A stretch of DNA of 45,436 bases, taken from contig JAGRIH010000045.1 in the NCBI GenBank assembly GCA_020443345.1, positions 1 through 45,436 of the forward strand, given 5' to 3'. This stretch comes from Halioglobus sp. (GTDB lineage Bacteria; Pseudomonadota; Gammaproteobacteria; Pseudomonadales; Halieaceae). Positions 15,149 through 23,616 of the stretch are shown piece after piece. Within the stretch, counting starts at the first letter, position 1. The number at the start of each line of letters is the position of its first letter. The position numbers were made by a program, and so were the translations under genes. A model generated the notes under the pieces. It had not been told where the DNA came from, did no database searches, and saw only the letters and a program-made list of their open reading frames with translations.

Positions 15149-16594
15149 ATGGGAACACACGGTCTGTACAGCGTCGCCCTCGCCGCCCTGCTGTGCCTGG
15201 CGGGCCTGGCCGGCGGCTGCGCCGGCAACCCCGCCACCGGCGGCACCGACATCGTGGTGACGACCCAGGGCCGGGAAATCGCCATCGGCCGGGAGATGCA
15301 TCAGAAACTGGTGGAGGAGGGGGCGGCCTACGACGACCCCGAACTGCAGGCCTATGTGAACCGCGTCGGTCAGCGGCTGGTGGCCGCCAGCGACAAGCCC
15401 GATATGACGTTCACCTTCACCGTGATCGACAACCCGGACATCAATGCCTTTGCCACCCCCGGCGGCTATATCTACGTCAATCGCGGTCTGCTGGCCTACC
15501 TGGACAGCGAGGCGGAACTGGCCGGTGTGCTGGCCCATGAAATCGGCCACGTCACCGCACGCCACGCGGCGCGGCAGCAGACCGCCACCATTACCAGCCA
15601 GGTACTGGCCACCACCGCCTATATCCTCACCGGCAGCGGCGACCTGGCACAAGCCTCCAGCATGTACGGCACGGAGCTGGTGCGCGGCTACGGCCGCGAA
15701 CACGAACTGGAGGCCGACGGCCTGGGCGCAAAATACATGTACCGCGCCGGCTACGACCCGGATGCACTGCTGGCAGTGATCGGCGTACTCAAGGACCAGG
15801 AGCAGTTCCAGCGGGTGCAGGCCAAGGAGGGCGGCAAACCGGCGGGTACCTACCACGGCTTGTACGCCACCCACCCGCGCAACGACCAGCGCCTGCAGCG
15901 GGTGATTCGCACCGCCGGCGAGCTGGACGAGGAGCGGGTGGCATCCAACCCCGAGATTCCCGGTGAGTTCCAGCGGCAGATCGAGGGGCTGGTATGGGGT
16001 GCCAGTATCCAGCACGAGCGTCAGGACAACCGCTACTACCACAACAAACTGGCCTTCAGTTTCGAGCACCCGGCACAGTGGACGGTCGACGCCGGTGCCA
16101 GCGCCATCGTGGCGGCGGCCGACGACGGCAGCGCGACACTCACCCTCACCGTGCGGCGCCGCGACCCGGCAGGCACGCCGCGCGCGCTGCTGGAACACAG
16201 CGCGAGCGGCGCGCTCAGTGGCGGCAAGGCGCTGGAACAGGCCGGGCTGACGGGCTACACCGCCGTGGCCAGCCAGGGGGGCAGCGACCGGCGTCTGGCG
16301 GTCATCGACTACAACAACCTGAGCTACCTGTTCGAGGGCAGGGCGAACGACTTTGCCGCGGCAGACGCGCAACTGCTGGCCATCATCGAGAGCTTCCGGC
16401 CCCTGCACCCGCGCGAGCGCAGCGCCGGCACGGCCCACTATATCCACTATATACAGGTACCGCGCGGCGCCACCATGGCCAGCCTGGCCAGCAGCGTGCG
16501 CCTGCCGGATGCCGAGGCGCGGCTGCGCCTGCTCAACGGCCTGTACCCCCGCGGGGAACCGCGCACCGGAGACTGGATAAAAATTATTCGCTAG
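15149..16594 (+). CDS. M48-family metalloprotease, exported
   Basis: M48 peptidases such as BepA and LoiP are zinc proteases that police outer-membrane protein assembly. The 481-residue product has a signal sequence ending in an atypical lipobox (LAGGC), so it is exported and perhaps lipidated. The zinc motif HEIGH spans residues 130-134 (LAHEIGHVTARH). The third ligand is Glu188 in HELEADGLGAKYMYRAGYDP, exactly as in the family. The catalytic domain covers about 40-270. The C-terminal 200 residues form an extra domain (SFEHPAQWTVDAG, then ATMASLASSVRLPDAEARLR). The latter looks like the small module (uptake of peptide binding or LysM-like turn) found at the end of some M48 proteins. It closes the cluster and overlaps the convergent acyltransferase by 4 bp. 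Confidence 0.88.
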   Translation: MGTHGLYSVALAALLCLAGLAGGCAGNPATGGTDIVVTTQGREIAIGREMHQKLVEEGAAYDDPELQAYVNRVGQRLVAASDKPDMTFTFTVIDNPDINAFATPGGYIYVNRGLLAYLDSEAELAGVLAHEIGHVTARHAARQQTATITSQVLATTAYILTGSGDLAQASSMYGTELVRGYGREHELEADGLGAKYMYRAGYDPDALLAVIGVLKDQEQFQRVQAKEGGKPAGTYHGLYATHPRNDQRLQRVIRTAGELDEERVASNPEIPGEFQRQIEGLVWGASIQHERQDNRYYHNKLAFSFEHPAQWTVDAGASAIVAAADDGSATLTLTVRRRDPAGTPRALLEHSASGALSGGKALEQAGLTGYTAVASQGGSDRRLAVIDYNNLSYLFEGRANDFAAADAQLLAIIESFRPLHPRERSAGTAHYIHYIQVPRGATMASLASSVRLPDAEARLRLLNGLYPRGEPRTGDWIKIIR

Positions 16595-18117
16595 TGACCT
16601 GTGGCGCGGCGCCGGGAGCGCGCCTGCTTGCGCGCGGCGGGATCGGACCCGGCGTTGCTTTTTTTCTTCCCGCTGCCGGCCGGCGCTTTTTTGCGTCCCC
16701 GAGTCGTTTTCCCGGCGCGCGCCGGGCGCGTGCGCCGCGGCGCTGCGATGCCCGCTTCCAGATTCACCAGTTCCTCTTCGAGGTAGTCCAGCAGCCGCTG
16801 CATGCTGGGCACGGTTCTGCGGCAGGCGATCAGGCCGAAGTCGACGAAATCGTGCCGGCTGACCAGGGTGATATTCAGCGCACTACCGTCGATATTCAGC
16901 GAGGCGGGGTAGATACCGCACAGCCGGGCGCCCTGCCAGTACATGTCGCGCCGCGGCCCCGGCACGTGCGAGATGACCACATTGTTGATGGCGCTGCGCT
17001 CGGCGCGTCCCAGCAGGTTGCCCACCTGCCCCGGTACCATGGTGGCGGCGGTATACGCCATGATCTGGCCGGACGACAGCCGCTTCAGTCGCTCCTTGTT
17101 GTAGTCCATGCTGCTCTTGATGGTGCGCAGGCGCACCGCCGGGTCGTCGATATTGGTGGCCAGTGTGGTCAGGGTGAAGGTGATTTCATTGCCCGCGTGG
17201 CCGCTGCCCCTGCCCCTGGTGGAAACCGGTATCGCGGCGATCAGGGGTTTGCGCGGGAGCGCGCCCTGCTCGGCGAGATAGCGCCGCAGTGCGCCGGCGC
17301 ACATGGCCAGCACCACGTCGTTGAGCGTGGCGTCACTGGCCTCGGCTACCGCCCGGATACGCGGTGTGGCGTAGGACTGGGCGGCAAAGCGCCGGCTGGC
17401 GCTGATTTTCTGGTTGAACAGAGTTTCCGGCGCCTCCCCGCATGCGGCCTGTTCCGGATGGTCTTGGCCGCTCTCGCCGTAGGTGTCACGCAGTTCGCGC
17501 ACGATCGGCGCGATCGACTTCCAGCCCCCGCGAGCCAGCCTGCCCAGTGCCGGAACACTGTCGGCGGCGGGCGTGGGCACCGGCAGATACCCCGCACTGG
17601 ACTTCCCGGTGTGCACTTCCCACGGCGCCGGCAGCGTCTGCGACTGGGCCGCGTGGGTACTCATGGATTTCATCAGCAGGCGCATGCCGGCAACGCCGTC
17701 CACCAGCGCGTGGTGAATTTTCAGGTAGAGCGCGATGCGGCCGCCTTCCAGCCCCTCGATGAGATACATGCGCCACAGGGGATACTCCCGATCGAGGTGC
17801 GCCGAGTGTACCCGCGATACCATCTCCAGCAGTTCGCGCACCCGTCCCGGCCGCGGCAGTGACAGGTGCACGAAATGCTGGTCCAGGTCGAACTCTTCAT
17901 CCTCCTGCCAGTAGTGCAGACCGCTGCGGCGGACCAGCCGGTGGTTGAATGGCGGCGCCGCGCGCGTGGACTGGCGCAGGCGCTGGGCGATGCCCGCGGT
18001 GAAGTCCTCCCCCGCCTGCGCCGGTGGCTCCAGCAGCAGCAGCACACCGATGTGCAGTGGTATGCGGCGCCCTTCCAGGCGCAGGAAGGCGTCGTCCACC
18101 AGACTCAGTTTTTTCAT
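16591..18117 (-). CDS. wax ester synthase / diacylglycerol O-acyltransferase (WS/DGAT)
   Basis: These bifunctional enzymes transfer fatty acyl groups from acyl-CoA to fatty alcohols or diacylglycerol and make storage lipid. The 508-residue product has the active-site HHxxxDG motif at residues 135-141 (HHALVDG). The start matches the family: MKKLSLVDDAFLRLEGRRIPLHIG. Other family segments are DATLNDVVLAMCAGALRRYL, GNEITFTLTTLATN and the late NVVISHVPGPRRDMYWQGA. A Lys/Arg-rich tail of about 45 residues follows the catalytic part and could tether the enzyme to lipid droplet or nucleic acid surfaces. It starts 45 bp after the ferritin-like gene on the same strand. Substrate choice (wax ester or triacylglycerol) cannot be read from sequence. 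Confidence 0.93.
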   Translation of the reverse strand: MKKLSLVDDAFLRLEGRRIPLHIGVLLLLEPPAQAGEDFTAGIAQRLRQSTRAAPPFNHRLVRRSGLHYWQEDEEFDLDQHFVHLSLPRPGRVRELLEMVSRVHSAHLDREYPLWRMYLIEGLEGGRIALYLKIHHALVDGVAGMRLLMKSMSTHAAQSQTLPAPWEVHTGKSSAGYLPVPTPAADSVPALGRLARGGWKSIAPIVRELRDTYGESGQDHPEQAACGEAPETLFNQKISASRRFAAQSYATPRIRAVAEASDATLNDVVLAMCAGALRRYLAEQGALPRKPLIAAIPVSTRGRGSGHAGNEITFTLTTLATNIDDPAVRLRTIKSSMDYNKERLKRLSSGQIMAYTAATMVPGQVGNLLGRAERSAINNVVISHVPGPRRDMYWQGARLCGIYPASLNIDGSALNITLVSRHDFVDFGLIACRRTVPSMQRLLDYLEEELVNLEAGIAAPRRTRPARAGKTTRGRKKAPAGSGKKKSNAGSDPAARKQARSRRRATGH

Positions 18118-18162
18118 CGGGAGGCAACCCCGGCACGCTTTGTCGCCGCCCGTGCGCGCAAC

Positions 18163-18639
18163 TCAGGGCGCTTCACTCTGCACCGCCTGGGCCACATCGC
18201 CGGGCCGGCGCAGCATCTTGTCGATATCGCTGATATGTACCGCCTCCTCGGCAATGAGGCGCCGTGCGTATTCCTCCAGGGTGATGGAGCCGGAGTCCTC
18301 GGCCAGTGCCAGCAACTGCCGGTACAGCTCGACGCCCTGGATCTCGAATTCCATGGACTCGTTGAGTATCTCGGCCATGTCGTGCCGGTGGGTTTCCAGC
18401 AGGGAACCGATGCCCAGCGAGGGGTGGCCGCCGAGCATGGTAATCATCTCTCCGGCCTCGGTGGCGTGAGCCAGGGTCTCGGTGGCAGCAGAGCGAAACC
18501 AGCCGACCACGGGAATTCTGCTGTAGCCGAAAATCATAAAGGAGTAATGGGTATAGCGCACCACGCCGGCGAGCTCGTGTTCCACGATGGCGTTGAGCTG
18601 GTCGATGATCTGGGCCTGATTGGGTAGTTCCGGGCGCAT
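18163..18639 (-). CDS. ferritin-like / bacterioferritin-type protein
   Basis: The 158-residue product starts at ATG 18639, which has an AGAGGT ribosome site about 7 bases upstream. An earlier ATG at 18669 adds ten polar residues without such a site. Four helices are evident. Likely di-iron ligands are Glu20/Glu22 (VEHELAGVVRYTHYS), Glu54 and His58 (TETLAHATEAGEM), the Glu pair around 97-104 (NESMEFEIQGVE), and Glu132 with His135 (EEAVHISDID). The LGGHPS turn after helix 2 is typical of bacterioferritins. The spacing Glu-x3-His in helix 2, instead of Glu-x2-His, hints that this site is altered. The role would be iron storage or ferroxidation. It lies just upstream of the WS/DGAT gene. Confidence 0.85.
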   Translation of the reverse strand: MRPELPNQAQIIDQLNAIVEHELAGVVRYTHYSFMIFGYSRIPVVGWFRSAATETLAHATEAGEMITMLGGHPSLGIGSLLETHRHDMAEILNESMEFEIQGVELYRQLLALAEDSGSITLEEYARRLIAEEAVHISDIDKMLRRPGDVAQAVQSEAP

Positions 18640-18668
18640 GGCTTGACCTCTGTGCTGATGTTGCTTCA

Positions 18669-18674
18669 AGTATA
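18669..18674 (-). promoter_or_regulatory. possible -10 element of the ferritin-like gene
   Basis: On the minus strand TATACT matches the -10 consensus at 5/6 positions. It would give a leader of roughly 20-25 bases before ATG 18639. No convincing -35 is seen 16-18 bases upstream, so an activator may be needed, or this is chance. Confidence 0.25.
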
Positions 18675-18703
18675 GCCGATATCCATGGGCCGGACCGGCG
18701 GGT

Positions 18704-19051
18704 CTATCCCGGTGTGTCTGCGCCGGCGGTATCTACGCAGGCGGCGGCGGGCTGCACCAGTATCCACGGGGGGGCCACTACCGCCCACAACTGCGTATCA
18801 GTTTCGTGCCATTGCAGCGCCTGCCCATCGCTCACCGGCGCCACCTCACCCCCCGCTATCCAGCGCTGGAAGTCCTCGGTATTGTCCAGGCCCAGTTGCA
18901 CCGCGACTTCCACCAGATCGAGGTCGCCGGATACACGCACCACATTGCCGTGGGCGAAGTAGGGCTGCAGGTCTCGCCAGTGGATGCGCGCCGTCTGGCT
19001 GTGGAAGACCCGGCGCAGCAGGGCCGCCCGGTGATCGCGCCGCTCAGCCAA
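18704..19051 (-). CDS. DUF2288 family protein
   Basis: The family pattern is clear: TARIHWRDLQPYFAHGNVV, then DLDLVEVAVQLGLDNTEDFQ, then VAPVSDGQALQW and ELWAV-like QLWAVVAPPWILVQ. The function of DUF2288 is not known to me. The family is about 100 residues long. I place the start at TTG 19051, which gives 115 residues (MAERRDHRAALL...) and an 8-base overlap with the upstream hydrolase gene. An in-frame start at 19141 would overlap that gene by nearly 100 bp and add a non-family Pro-rich extension. Tight linkage to the MBL-fold hydrolase suggests co-translation. Confidence 0.8.
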   Translation of the reverse strand: MAERRDHRAALLRRVFHSQTARIHWRDLQPYFAHGNVVRVSGDLDLVEVAVQLGLDNTEDFQRWIAGGEVAPVSDGQALQWHETDTQLWAVVAPPWILVQPAAACVDTAGADTPG

Positions 19052-19694
19052 ACCGCGGGTCCGCCACGAAAGGATTGGTCCGGCGCTCGCGGCCAAAAGT
19101 GGAGGTGGGACCGTGGCCGGGCACAAAGGTAATATCGTCACCCAGCGGAAACAGCTTGTCGCGAATGCTGGCGATCAGTTCGTTGTGGTTGCCGCGCGGG
19201 AAATCCGTACGCCCGATGGAGCCCTGGAACAGGACGTCGCCCACCCACGCCAGGCGCTGCGATGGGTGCAGAAACACCACGTGACCGGGCGTGTGGCCCG
19301 GACAGTGGATCACCTGCAGGATCTGCTCGCCCACGCTCACGGTGTCGCCGTGCTCCAGCCAGCGATCCGGCAGAAACGACCCGGCGCTCGGGAACCCGCC
19401 CATCTGGCACCACTGGGGCAGTTGCTCCAGCCAGAACTCATCCCCGCGATGGGGTCCCTCGATGGGCACCTGCAGTTGGCGGCGCAATACGTCGGCCGCG
19501 GCACAGTGATCCACGTGGGCGTGGGTCAGCAGAATCTTCTCCACGGCAGCGTCCATCTGCCGCACTGCGGCGAGAATGCGCTCCTCATCGCCACCCGGGT
19601 CCACCAGGGCAGCGCGCCCGCTGGCCTCGCACCGGATCACGGAACAGTTTTGCTGGTAGGGCGTTACCGGCACGATCTGGCATTGAATACTCAT
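19044..19694 (-). CDS. MBL-fold metallohydrolase, glyoxalase II-like
   Basis: The product has 216 residues, near the length of YcbL-type single-domain hydrolases and shorter than true GloB. The dinuclear-metal motif is intact: His58-x-His60-x-Asp62-His63 (THAHVDH). Later ligands are also visible: HCPGHTPGHVVF, the Asp of WVGDVLFQGSIGRTDFP and the His of FVPGHGPTSTFG. That set matches class II glyoxalase-like enzymes that hydrolyse S-lactoylglutathione or related thioesters. The C-terminal NPFVADPRFG ending is also typical of the YcbL type. No Shine-Dalgarno is obvious before ATG. The DUF2288 gene overlaps its end. Confidence 0.92.
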   Translation of the reverse strand: MSIQCQIVPVTPYQQNCSVIRCEASGRAALVDPGGDEERILAAVRQMDAAVEKILLTHAHVDHCAAADVLRRQLQVPIEGPHRGDEFWLEQLPQWCQMGGFPSAGSFLPDRWLEHGDTVSVGEQILQVIHCPGHTPGHVVFLHPSQRLAWVGDVLFQGSIGRTDFPRGNHNELIASIRDKLFPLGDDITFVPGHGPTSTFGRERRTNPFVADPRFG

Positions 19695-19727
19695 AGGGAG
19701 AACGGTCGCGTCCTGTGTTGCACGGTA

Positions 19728-19755
19728 GTGTTAGGCATTGCGCGCAGTTTCTCAA
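19728..19755 (-). promoter_or_regulatory. possible promoter of the MBL hydrolase gene
   Basis: On the minus strand TTGAGA (19750-19755) is followed after 16 bases by TAACAC (19728-19733). The -35 is good and the -10 is poor. The start codon is about 34 bases downstream. Confidence 0.3.
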
Positions 19756-19779
19756 GGATCGCGCGGCAGATTTTTATTT

Positions 19780-21087
19780 TCAGTAGCGCAGGGGCGGCCC
19801 GCGGTCCCCCTCCCCGGCCTGGTCGGCCCGCGGGTCCTCGAATACGGCCACCTCCAACTGCCCCTCACTGCGACCCACAATCACTGAAATGGTGGCGTCG
19901 CCGGTGACATTGACCGCCGTGCGCACCATGTCCAGCAGGCGGTCGACGCCGATGATCAGGGCGATACCCGCCACCGGCAGCCCGGCCTGCTCCAGCACCA
20001 GGGCCAGGGTAATCAGGCCGACCCCGGGCACCGCGGCCGTGCCGATAGAGGCCAGGGTGGCGGTGAGAATCACCGTGATATAGGCGCTCATGGACAAGTC
20101 CACGCCGTAGACCTGGGCGATAAACACCGTCGCCACGCCCTGCATGATGGCGGTGCCGTCCATGTTGATGGTGGCGCCCAGCGGCACGGTGAAGCCGGCG
20201 ACCGAGTTGTGCACGCCCAGGCGGCGCTCCACGGTGCGCAGCGTGACCGGCAGGGTCGCACCCGATGACGCCGTGCTGAAGGCGAAGGCCCACACCGGGC
20301 GCATCTTGGCTAGCAGCAGTCGCGGCGACAGACCGGTAAAGCCCTTGAGCAGCAGGCTGTAGACCAACAGGGCGTGACACACCAGCACGGCCAGCACGGT
20401 AAAGAAATACGCCGCGAGATCGGCGATGGCAGAGATACCCATGGTGGAAAACAGCCGGGCCAGCAGGGCGAAAACGCCGTAGGGCGCCAGCGACATGAGG
20501 ATCTCGACCATTTTCATCACCACCGCTTCGGTGTCGCGAAAAAACCCGGCCAGGCGCCGCCCGGCTTCCCCGGCATGGGAGATGGCGTAGCCGAACAGCA
20601 GGGCGAACACGATGATCTGCAGCATCTTGCCCTCGGCCATCGCCTGCACCGGGTTGGAGGGAAAGATGTCGACCAGCACATCCACCAGCGGCGGCGCCGC
20701 GGACGCCTCGTAGGTATAGTCGCCACCCAGTTCGACGTGACTGCCGGGACCGATGACCACCGCGGCCAGCAGCGCCAACGATACGGCGATCGCCGTGGTC
20801 GCTAGGTAGAAGCACAGGGTCTTGACGGCGATGGGCCCCATGCGCGCGCTGTCTCCCAAAGAGCTGGAGCCGCAGATCAGCGACACCAGAACCAGCGGAA
20901 CCACCAGCAGTTTGAGCGATGCGACAAAGATCCGCCCCACCACGTCGAACACGCCGTCGACCAGTACATCGTCGAGGACCGCCTGCACCGACTCGGGCGC
21001 CGCGCCGCTGTGCGCCAACAGGTTCAGCAGCGAGCCGAGCGCGATGCCCGCCACCATGGCGATGAGGATGCGGTTGGTCAGGCTCAT
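19780..21087 (-). CDS. dicarboxylate/amino acid:cation symporter (DAACS, SLC1-type)
   Basis: The family carries glutamate, aspartate or C4-dicarboxylates with Na+ or H+ through an elevator fold. The 435-residue product starts at ATG 21087 (MSLTNRILIAMVAGIALG), the normal family start. A much longer open frame upstream has no support. Diagnostic segments are present: SLICGSSSLGDSARMG, the hairpin TASSGATLPVTL, NMDGTAIMQGVATVFIAQ with the NMDGT sodium-site motif, and ALIIGVDRLLDMVRTAVNVTGD. The Arg-versus-other residue that decides acidic substrates lies in that last segment (RLLDMVRTAVNVTGD), which contains the expected Asp and Asn/Thr. The acidic C-terminal tail is cytoplasmic. Exact substrate is unknown. 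Confidence 0.93.
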   Translation of the reverse strand: MSLTNRILIAMVAGIALGSLLNLLAHSGAAPESVQAVLDDVLVDGVFDVVGRIFVASLKLLVVPLVLVSLICGSSSLGDSARMGPIAVKTLCFYLATTAIAVSLALLAAVVIGPGSHVELGGDYTYEASAAPPLVDVLVDIFPSNPVQAMAEGKMLQIIVFALLFGYAISHAGEAGRRLAGFFRDTEAVVMKMVEILMSLAPYGVFALLARLFSTMGISAIADLAAYFFTVLAVLVCHALLVYSLLLKGFTGLSPRLLLAKMRPVWAFAFSTASSGATLPVTLRTVERRLGVHNSVAGFTVPLGATINMDGTAIMQGVATVFIAQVYGVDLSMSAYITVILTATLASIGTAAVPGVGLITLALVLEQAGLPVAGIALIIGVDRLLDMVRTAVNVTGDATISVIVGRSEGQLEVAVFEDPRADQAGEGDRGPPLRY

Positions 21088-21283
21088 GCGGTCAACTCTC
21101 TCCGTCGGACGCCGCCTGCATGCGGCGCTGCCAGCGGCGCTTGGCGTACCGAACAGAAAAAAGACACGGCAATCGCGACAAACGCAAATAAAAACAAGGT
21201 CAGCATTGGAGACTGGCGGGCGCTCCCGGCGGTGTAGCGACCACTGTACTACCTGGCGCCGGCCATCGCCATGCTGCGCGCAC

Positions 21284-22684
21284 TCAACGCGCCCCGAGCT
21301 GCAGCATCCGACGCGCCACTTCGATCGATTTTTCGTAACTCTCCACGGCGATATATTCATTGGTACCGTGGATGGACGAGGCCTGCTGCGCTTTGACGAC
21401 AACGCCGTGGAAGCGGTACTGGTTGTCGGCCAGGTCGATGTAGTGGCGTGTGTCCGTGGTGGCCATCAGCATCGAGGGCACCACCACGGCCTCGGGATAG
21501 ACCTCTGCCACCGCCGCCTCGATCACCGCAAAGCCGCTCCCCTGGCTGTCGGCGACGGCAGGTATATTGTCCCACTGGTCGTAGCTTATCGCTATCTGCG
21601 GGTCATCCACGATGGCTTCGATGCGCTGCACCACATCGGCGGGGGTGGTGCCCGGCAGCAGGCGAAAGTTGACGCTGGCCCGGGCGCGCTGCGGCACCAC
21701 ATTTTCTTTCACCCCGGCATTAAACAGGGTCAGTGCCGTGGTGGTGCGCACCAGCGGCTGGGTCTGCCGGTCATCCGCCATGCGCCGTGCCACCATGGAG
21801 CCGGTCAGCCACAGGTTGCTGAACAGCAGCCGTTCGGGCAGTCCAAGATGCGGCGCCAGGCTCTGCAGCATGGCGCGCACGGGCTCCACCAGACGCGGTT
21901 CAAAGGGATTTGCCTCGATGCGCGCCAGCGCCGCACTGAGCCGGCCAATGGTGCTGATTTTCGGTGGATTGGAGGAGTGCCCGCCCTCGCCGGTGGCCTC
22001 CAGCGTGAGCGTCAGGTAGCCCTTCTCGGCCACATTGATCATCGCCAGGGGCCGCTCCGGCAACAGCGGGTTGCCGGTGAACAGCATACCGCCCTCGTCC
22101 ACCATCCAGGCGAAGTGCAGACCCAGTTCGCGCATGCGCCGGGCGAGTGCGGCGGCGCCGTGGCGGCCGCTGATCTCCTCGTCGTGCCCGAAGGCAAACA
22201 CAATGCCGCGGCGCGGCACAAAGCCCTCCGCCAGAAGTTGTTCCGCGGCTTCCAACAGGCCCAGCAGGCCCTGCTTGTCGTCCAGCGCACCGCGCCCGTA
22301 GACCCTGCTGTCCGCGATGACACCGGCAAAGGGCGGGTGCTGCCAGTCTTTCTCCGTGCCCGGCTCGATCGGCACCACGTCCATGTGCGCAGTGAACAGG
22401 ATGGGCTGCGCGGTCGCATCCGAGCCCGCCCAGCGCAACAGCAGGCTGTGGTCGTTCACCGCCTCCACCTGCAGCGTGGCGAACACACGGGGAAAACTGC
22501 TGCGCAGGAAAGTGTGGAAACGCTGGAACTCGCCGTAGTCGATCCGCCGGGAGTCCTGGTAACTGACGGTCTCGATGCGTATCGCTGCGGCCAGTCGCAA
22601 CGCCGCCGGGGAATCGCCGGCGGCTGACGTCGACCGGGAAAACAGTGCACACACTAATACAGCGATAAACGTCAAACGCGGCAT
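21284..22684 (-). CDS. exported M20-family metallopeptidase (carboxypeptidase/PM20D1-like)
   Basis: The 466-residue product starts at ATG 22684, which opens a signal peptide (MPRLTFIAVLVCALFSRST, cleavage near AAGDS). Co-catalytic zinc motifs are intact: TAHMDVVPIEPG (His, Asp), YGRGALDDKQGL (Asp), FAFGHDEEISG (the catalytic Glu pair), and the late MATTDTRHYIDLADNQYRF (His). That late DTRHY pattern is typical of the yeast Cps1/PM20D1 branch rather than ArgE or DapE. The dimerisation domain sits at about 235-370. It should cleave peptides or N-acyl amino acids in the periplasm. The amino acids could be taken up by the neighbouring symporter, with which it is not overlapping (196-bp gap without visible genes). 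Confidence 0.9.
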   Translation of the reverse strand: MPRLTFIAVLVCALFSRSTSAAGDSPAALRLAAAIRIETVSYQDSRRIDYGEFQRFHTFLRSSFPRVFATLQVEAVNDHSLLLRWAGSDATAQPILFTAHMDVVPIEPGTEKDWQHPPFAGVIADSRVYGRGALDDKQGLLGLLEAAEQLLAEGFVPRRGIVFAFGHDEEISGRHGAAALARRMRELGLHFAWMVDEGGMLFTGNPLLPERPLAMINVAEKGYLTLTLEATGEGGHSSNPPKISTIGRLSAALARIEANPFEPRLVEPVRAMLQSLAPHLGLPERLLFSNLWLTGSMVARRMADDRQTQPLVRTTTALTLFNAGVKENVVPQRARASVNFRLLPGTTPADVVQRIEAIVDDPQIAISYDQWDNIPAVADSQGSGFAVIEAAVAEVYPEAVVVPSMLMATTDTRHYIDLADNQYRFHGVVVKAQQASSIHGTNEYIAVESYEKSIEVARRMLQLGAR

Positions 22685-23190
22685 AGCCGGGATCCTCACT
22701 CCAGTGGCCTGTGCAATCGTGCGGCGCCAGGGCCACAAAGAGGCAGCCTTGCGCAACTGAACAACGATGCAGCAAGTCGATGCCTTGGTCAATCTGCGGT
22801 TGCGCTGCGCCGAGCCCCGTTGCGCACCGCGACACGCGGTTCTGCAGCCAAAAATTGCACCTGCTGCCCGAGCGTCCCAGTGGATTTTCACCGCGCATCT
22901 TGCGTTTGGATTTTAACCTAGCTAGAGTCTGCAGCGTTGTAAGTGGTAACTGTACCAGGTCGATTGACTTACCCCGGTGGTTGGCAGTACGGGCAAGTGA
23001 CCTCCATGTGCGCCCTCGTGGATACTGGAGTTCCAATGCACAGACGCAACACGGCAGTAGCCCATTGCAGACAGGTTGCAGCGCGCGGCCTGCCCTGCAG
23101 TCCCTTGTTTTATACGTTTTTCCCGCTCCCGCAACACCCACCCGCTGCACCCGGCCAGCGGACTGGCGCCGCGCCGCGGAGACTGCCGAT
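22685..23190. other. 506-bp intergenic region between the M20 peptidase and nuoA
   Basis: The region separates two divergent genes and must hold both promoters. An open frame runs through it in phase with nuoA but has no homology-like features and no ribosome site, so I take it as non-coding. A stretch at 22770-22860 is rich in TTGCGC/GCGC motifs. The most promoter-like signal is at 22900-22928. I see no tRNA or clear small RNA. If that promoter is real, the nuo mRNA has a leader of about 255 bases. Confidence 0.5.
22900..22928 (+). promoter_or_regulatory. possible promoter of the nuo operon
   Basis: TTGCGT (22900-22905) and TAGAGT (22923-22928) are separated by exactly 17 bases in an AT-rich island inside GC-rich DNA. 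The matches to consensus are moderate (about 3/6 and 4/6). nuoA begins about 255 bases downstream. Confidence 0.35.
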
Positions 23191-23616
23191 TTGACCGATG
23201 CAGTGACCTCCCTGTGGCCCTTTCTGGTCTATGTCGTCGCGGTGCTGCTGCTGGTGGCGACGATGCTCGGCCTGTCGTTCGTGCTGGGCCAGCGCCGCGC
23301 CAACCGCGCGACCAACATGCCCTTCGAGTCCGGTGTGTTGTCGGTGGGATCGCCGCAAATACACATCGCGGTGGAGTTTTACCTGGTGGCGATTTTCTTC
23401 GTGATCTTCGACCTGGAAACCGTTTTTATCTTCGCCTGGGCGGTGGCTTTTTTCGAGCTGGGCTGGGAGGGCTTTATCGCAGTGCTGGTGTTTATCGCCA
23501 TCCTCGCGGTGGCCCTGGTCTACGAGCTGAGTACCGGCGCGCTGGACTGGGGGGTGAAGACCCGCGCCGGCGCACCGCGCCCGGAAAGCCGCCAGCCACA
23601 GGAGGAGCAGCACTGA
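23191..23616 (+). CDS. nuoA: NADH-quinone oxidoreductase subunit A
   Basis: Small membrane subunit of complex I near the quinone site. The 141-residue product has three membrane helices: about 9-32, 62-85 and 92-114. The family core is present: [13 protein letters not shown]-like loop, [20 protein letters not shown] and [14 protein letters not shown] start it at TTG 23191 ([11 protein letters not shown]) because a GGAGA stands 8 bases upstream and the length equals that of E. coli NuoA. GTG 23203 is the alternative. The loop cysteine common in NuoA (ESGV for ECGI) is replaced by Ser. nuoB starts on the last base of its stop codon. Confidence 0.95.
   Translation: MTDAVTSLWPFLVYVVAVLLLVATMLGLSFVLGQRRANRATNMPFESGVLSVGSPQIHIAVEFYLVAIFFVIFDLETVFIFAWAVAFFELGWEGFIAVLVFIAILAVALVYELSTGALDWGVKTRAGAPRPESRQPQEEQH

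Noticed and set aside
22711-23190. 160-codon N-terminal extension of nuoA
   Set aside because: The frame is open but has no ribosome site and no NuoA-like sequence. NuoA of normal length starts at TTG 23191 with a GGAGA before it.
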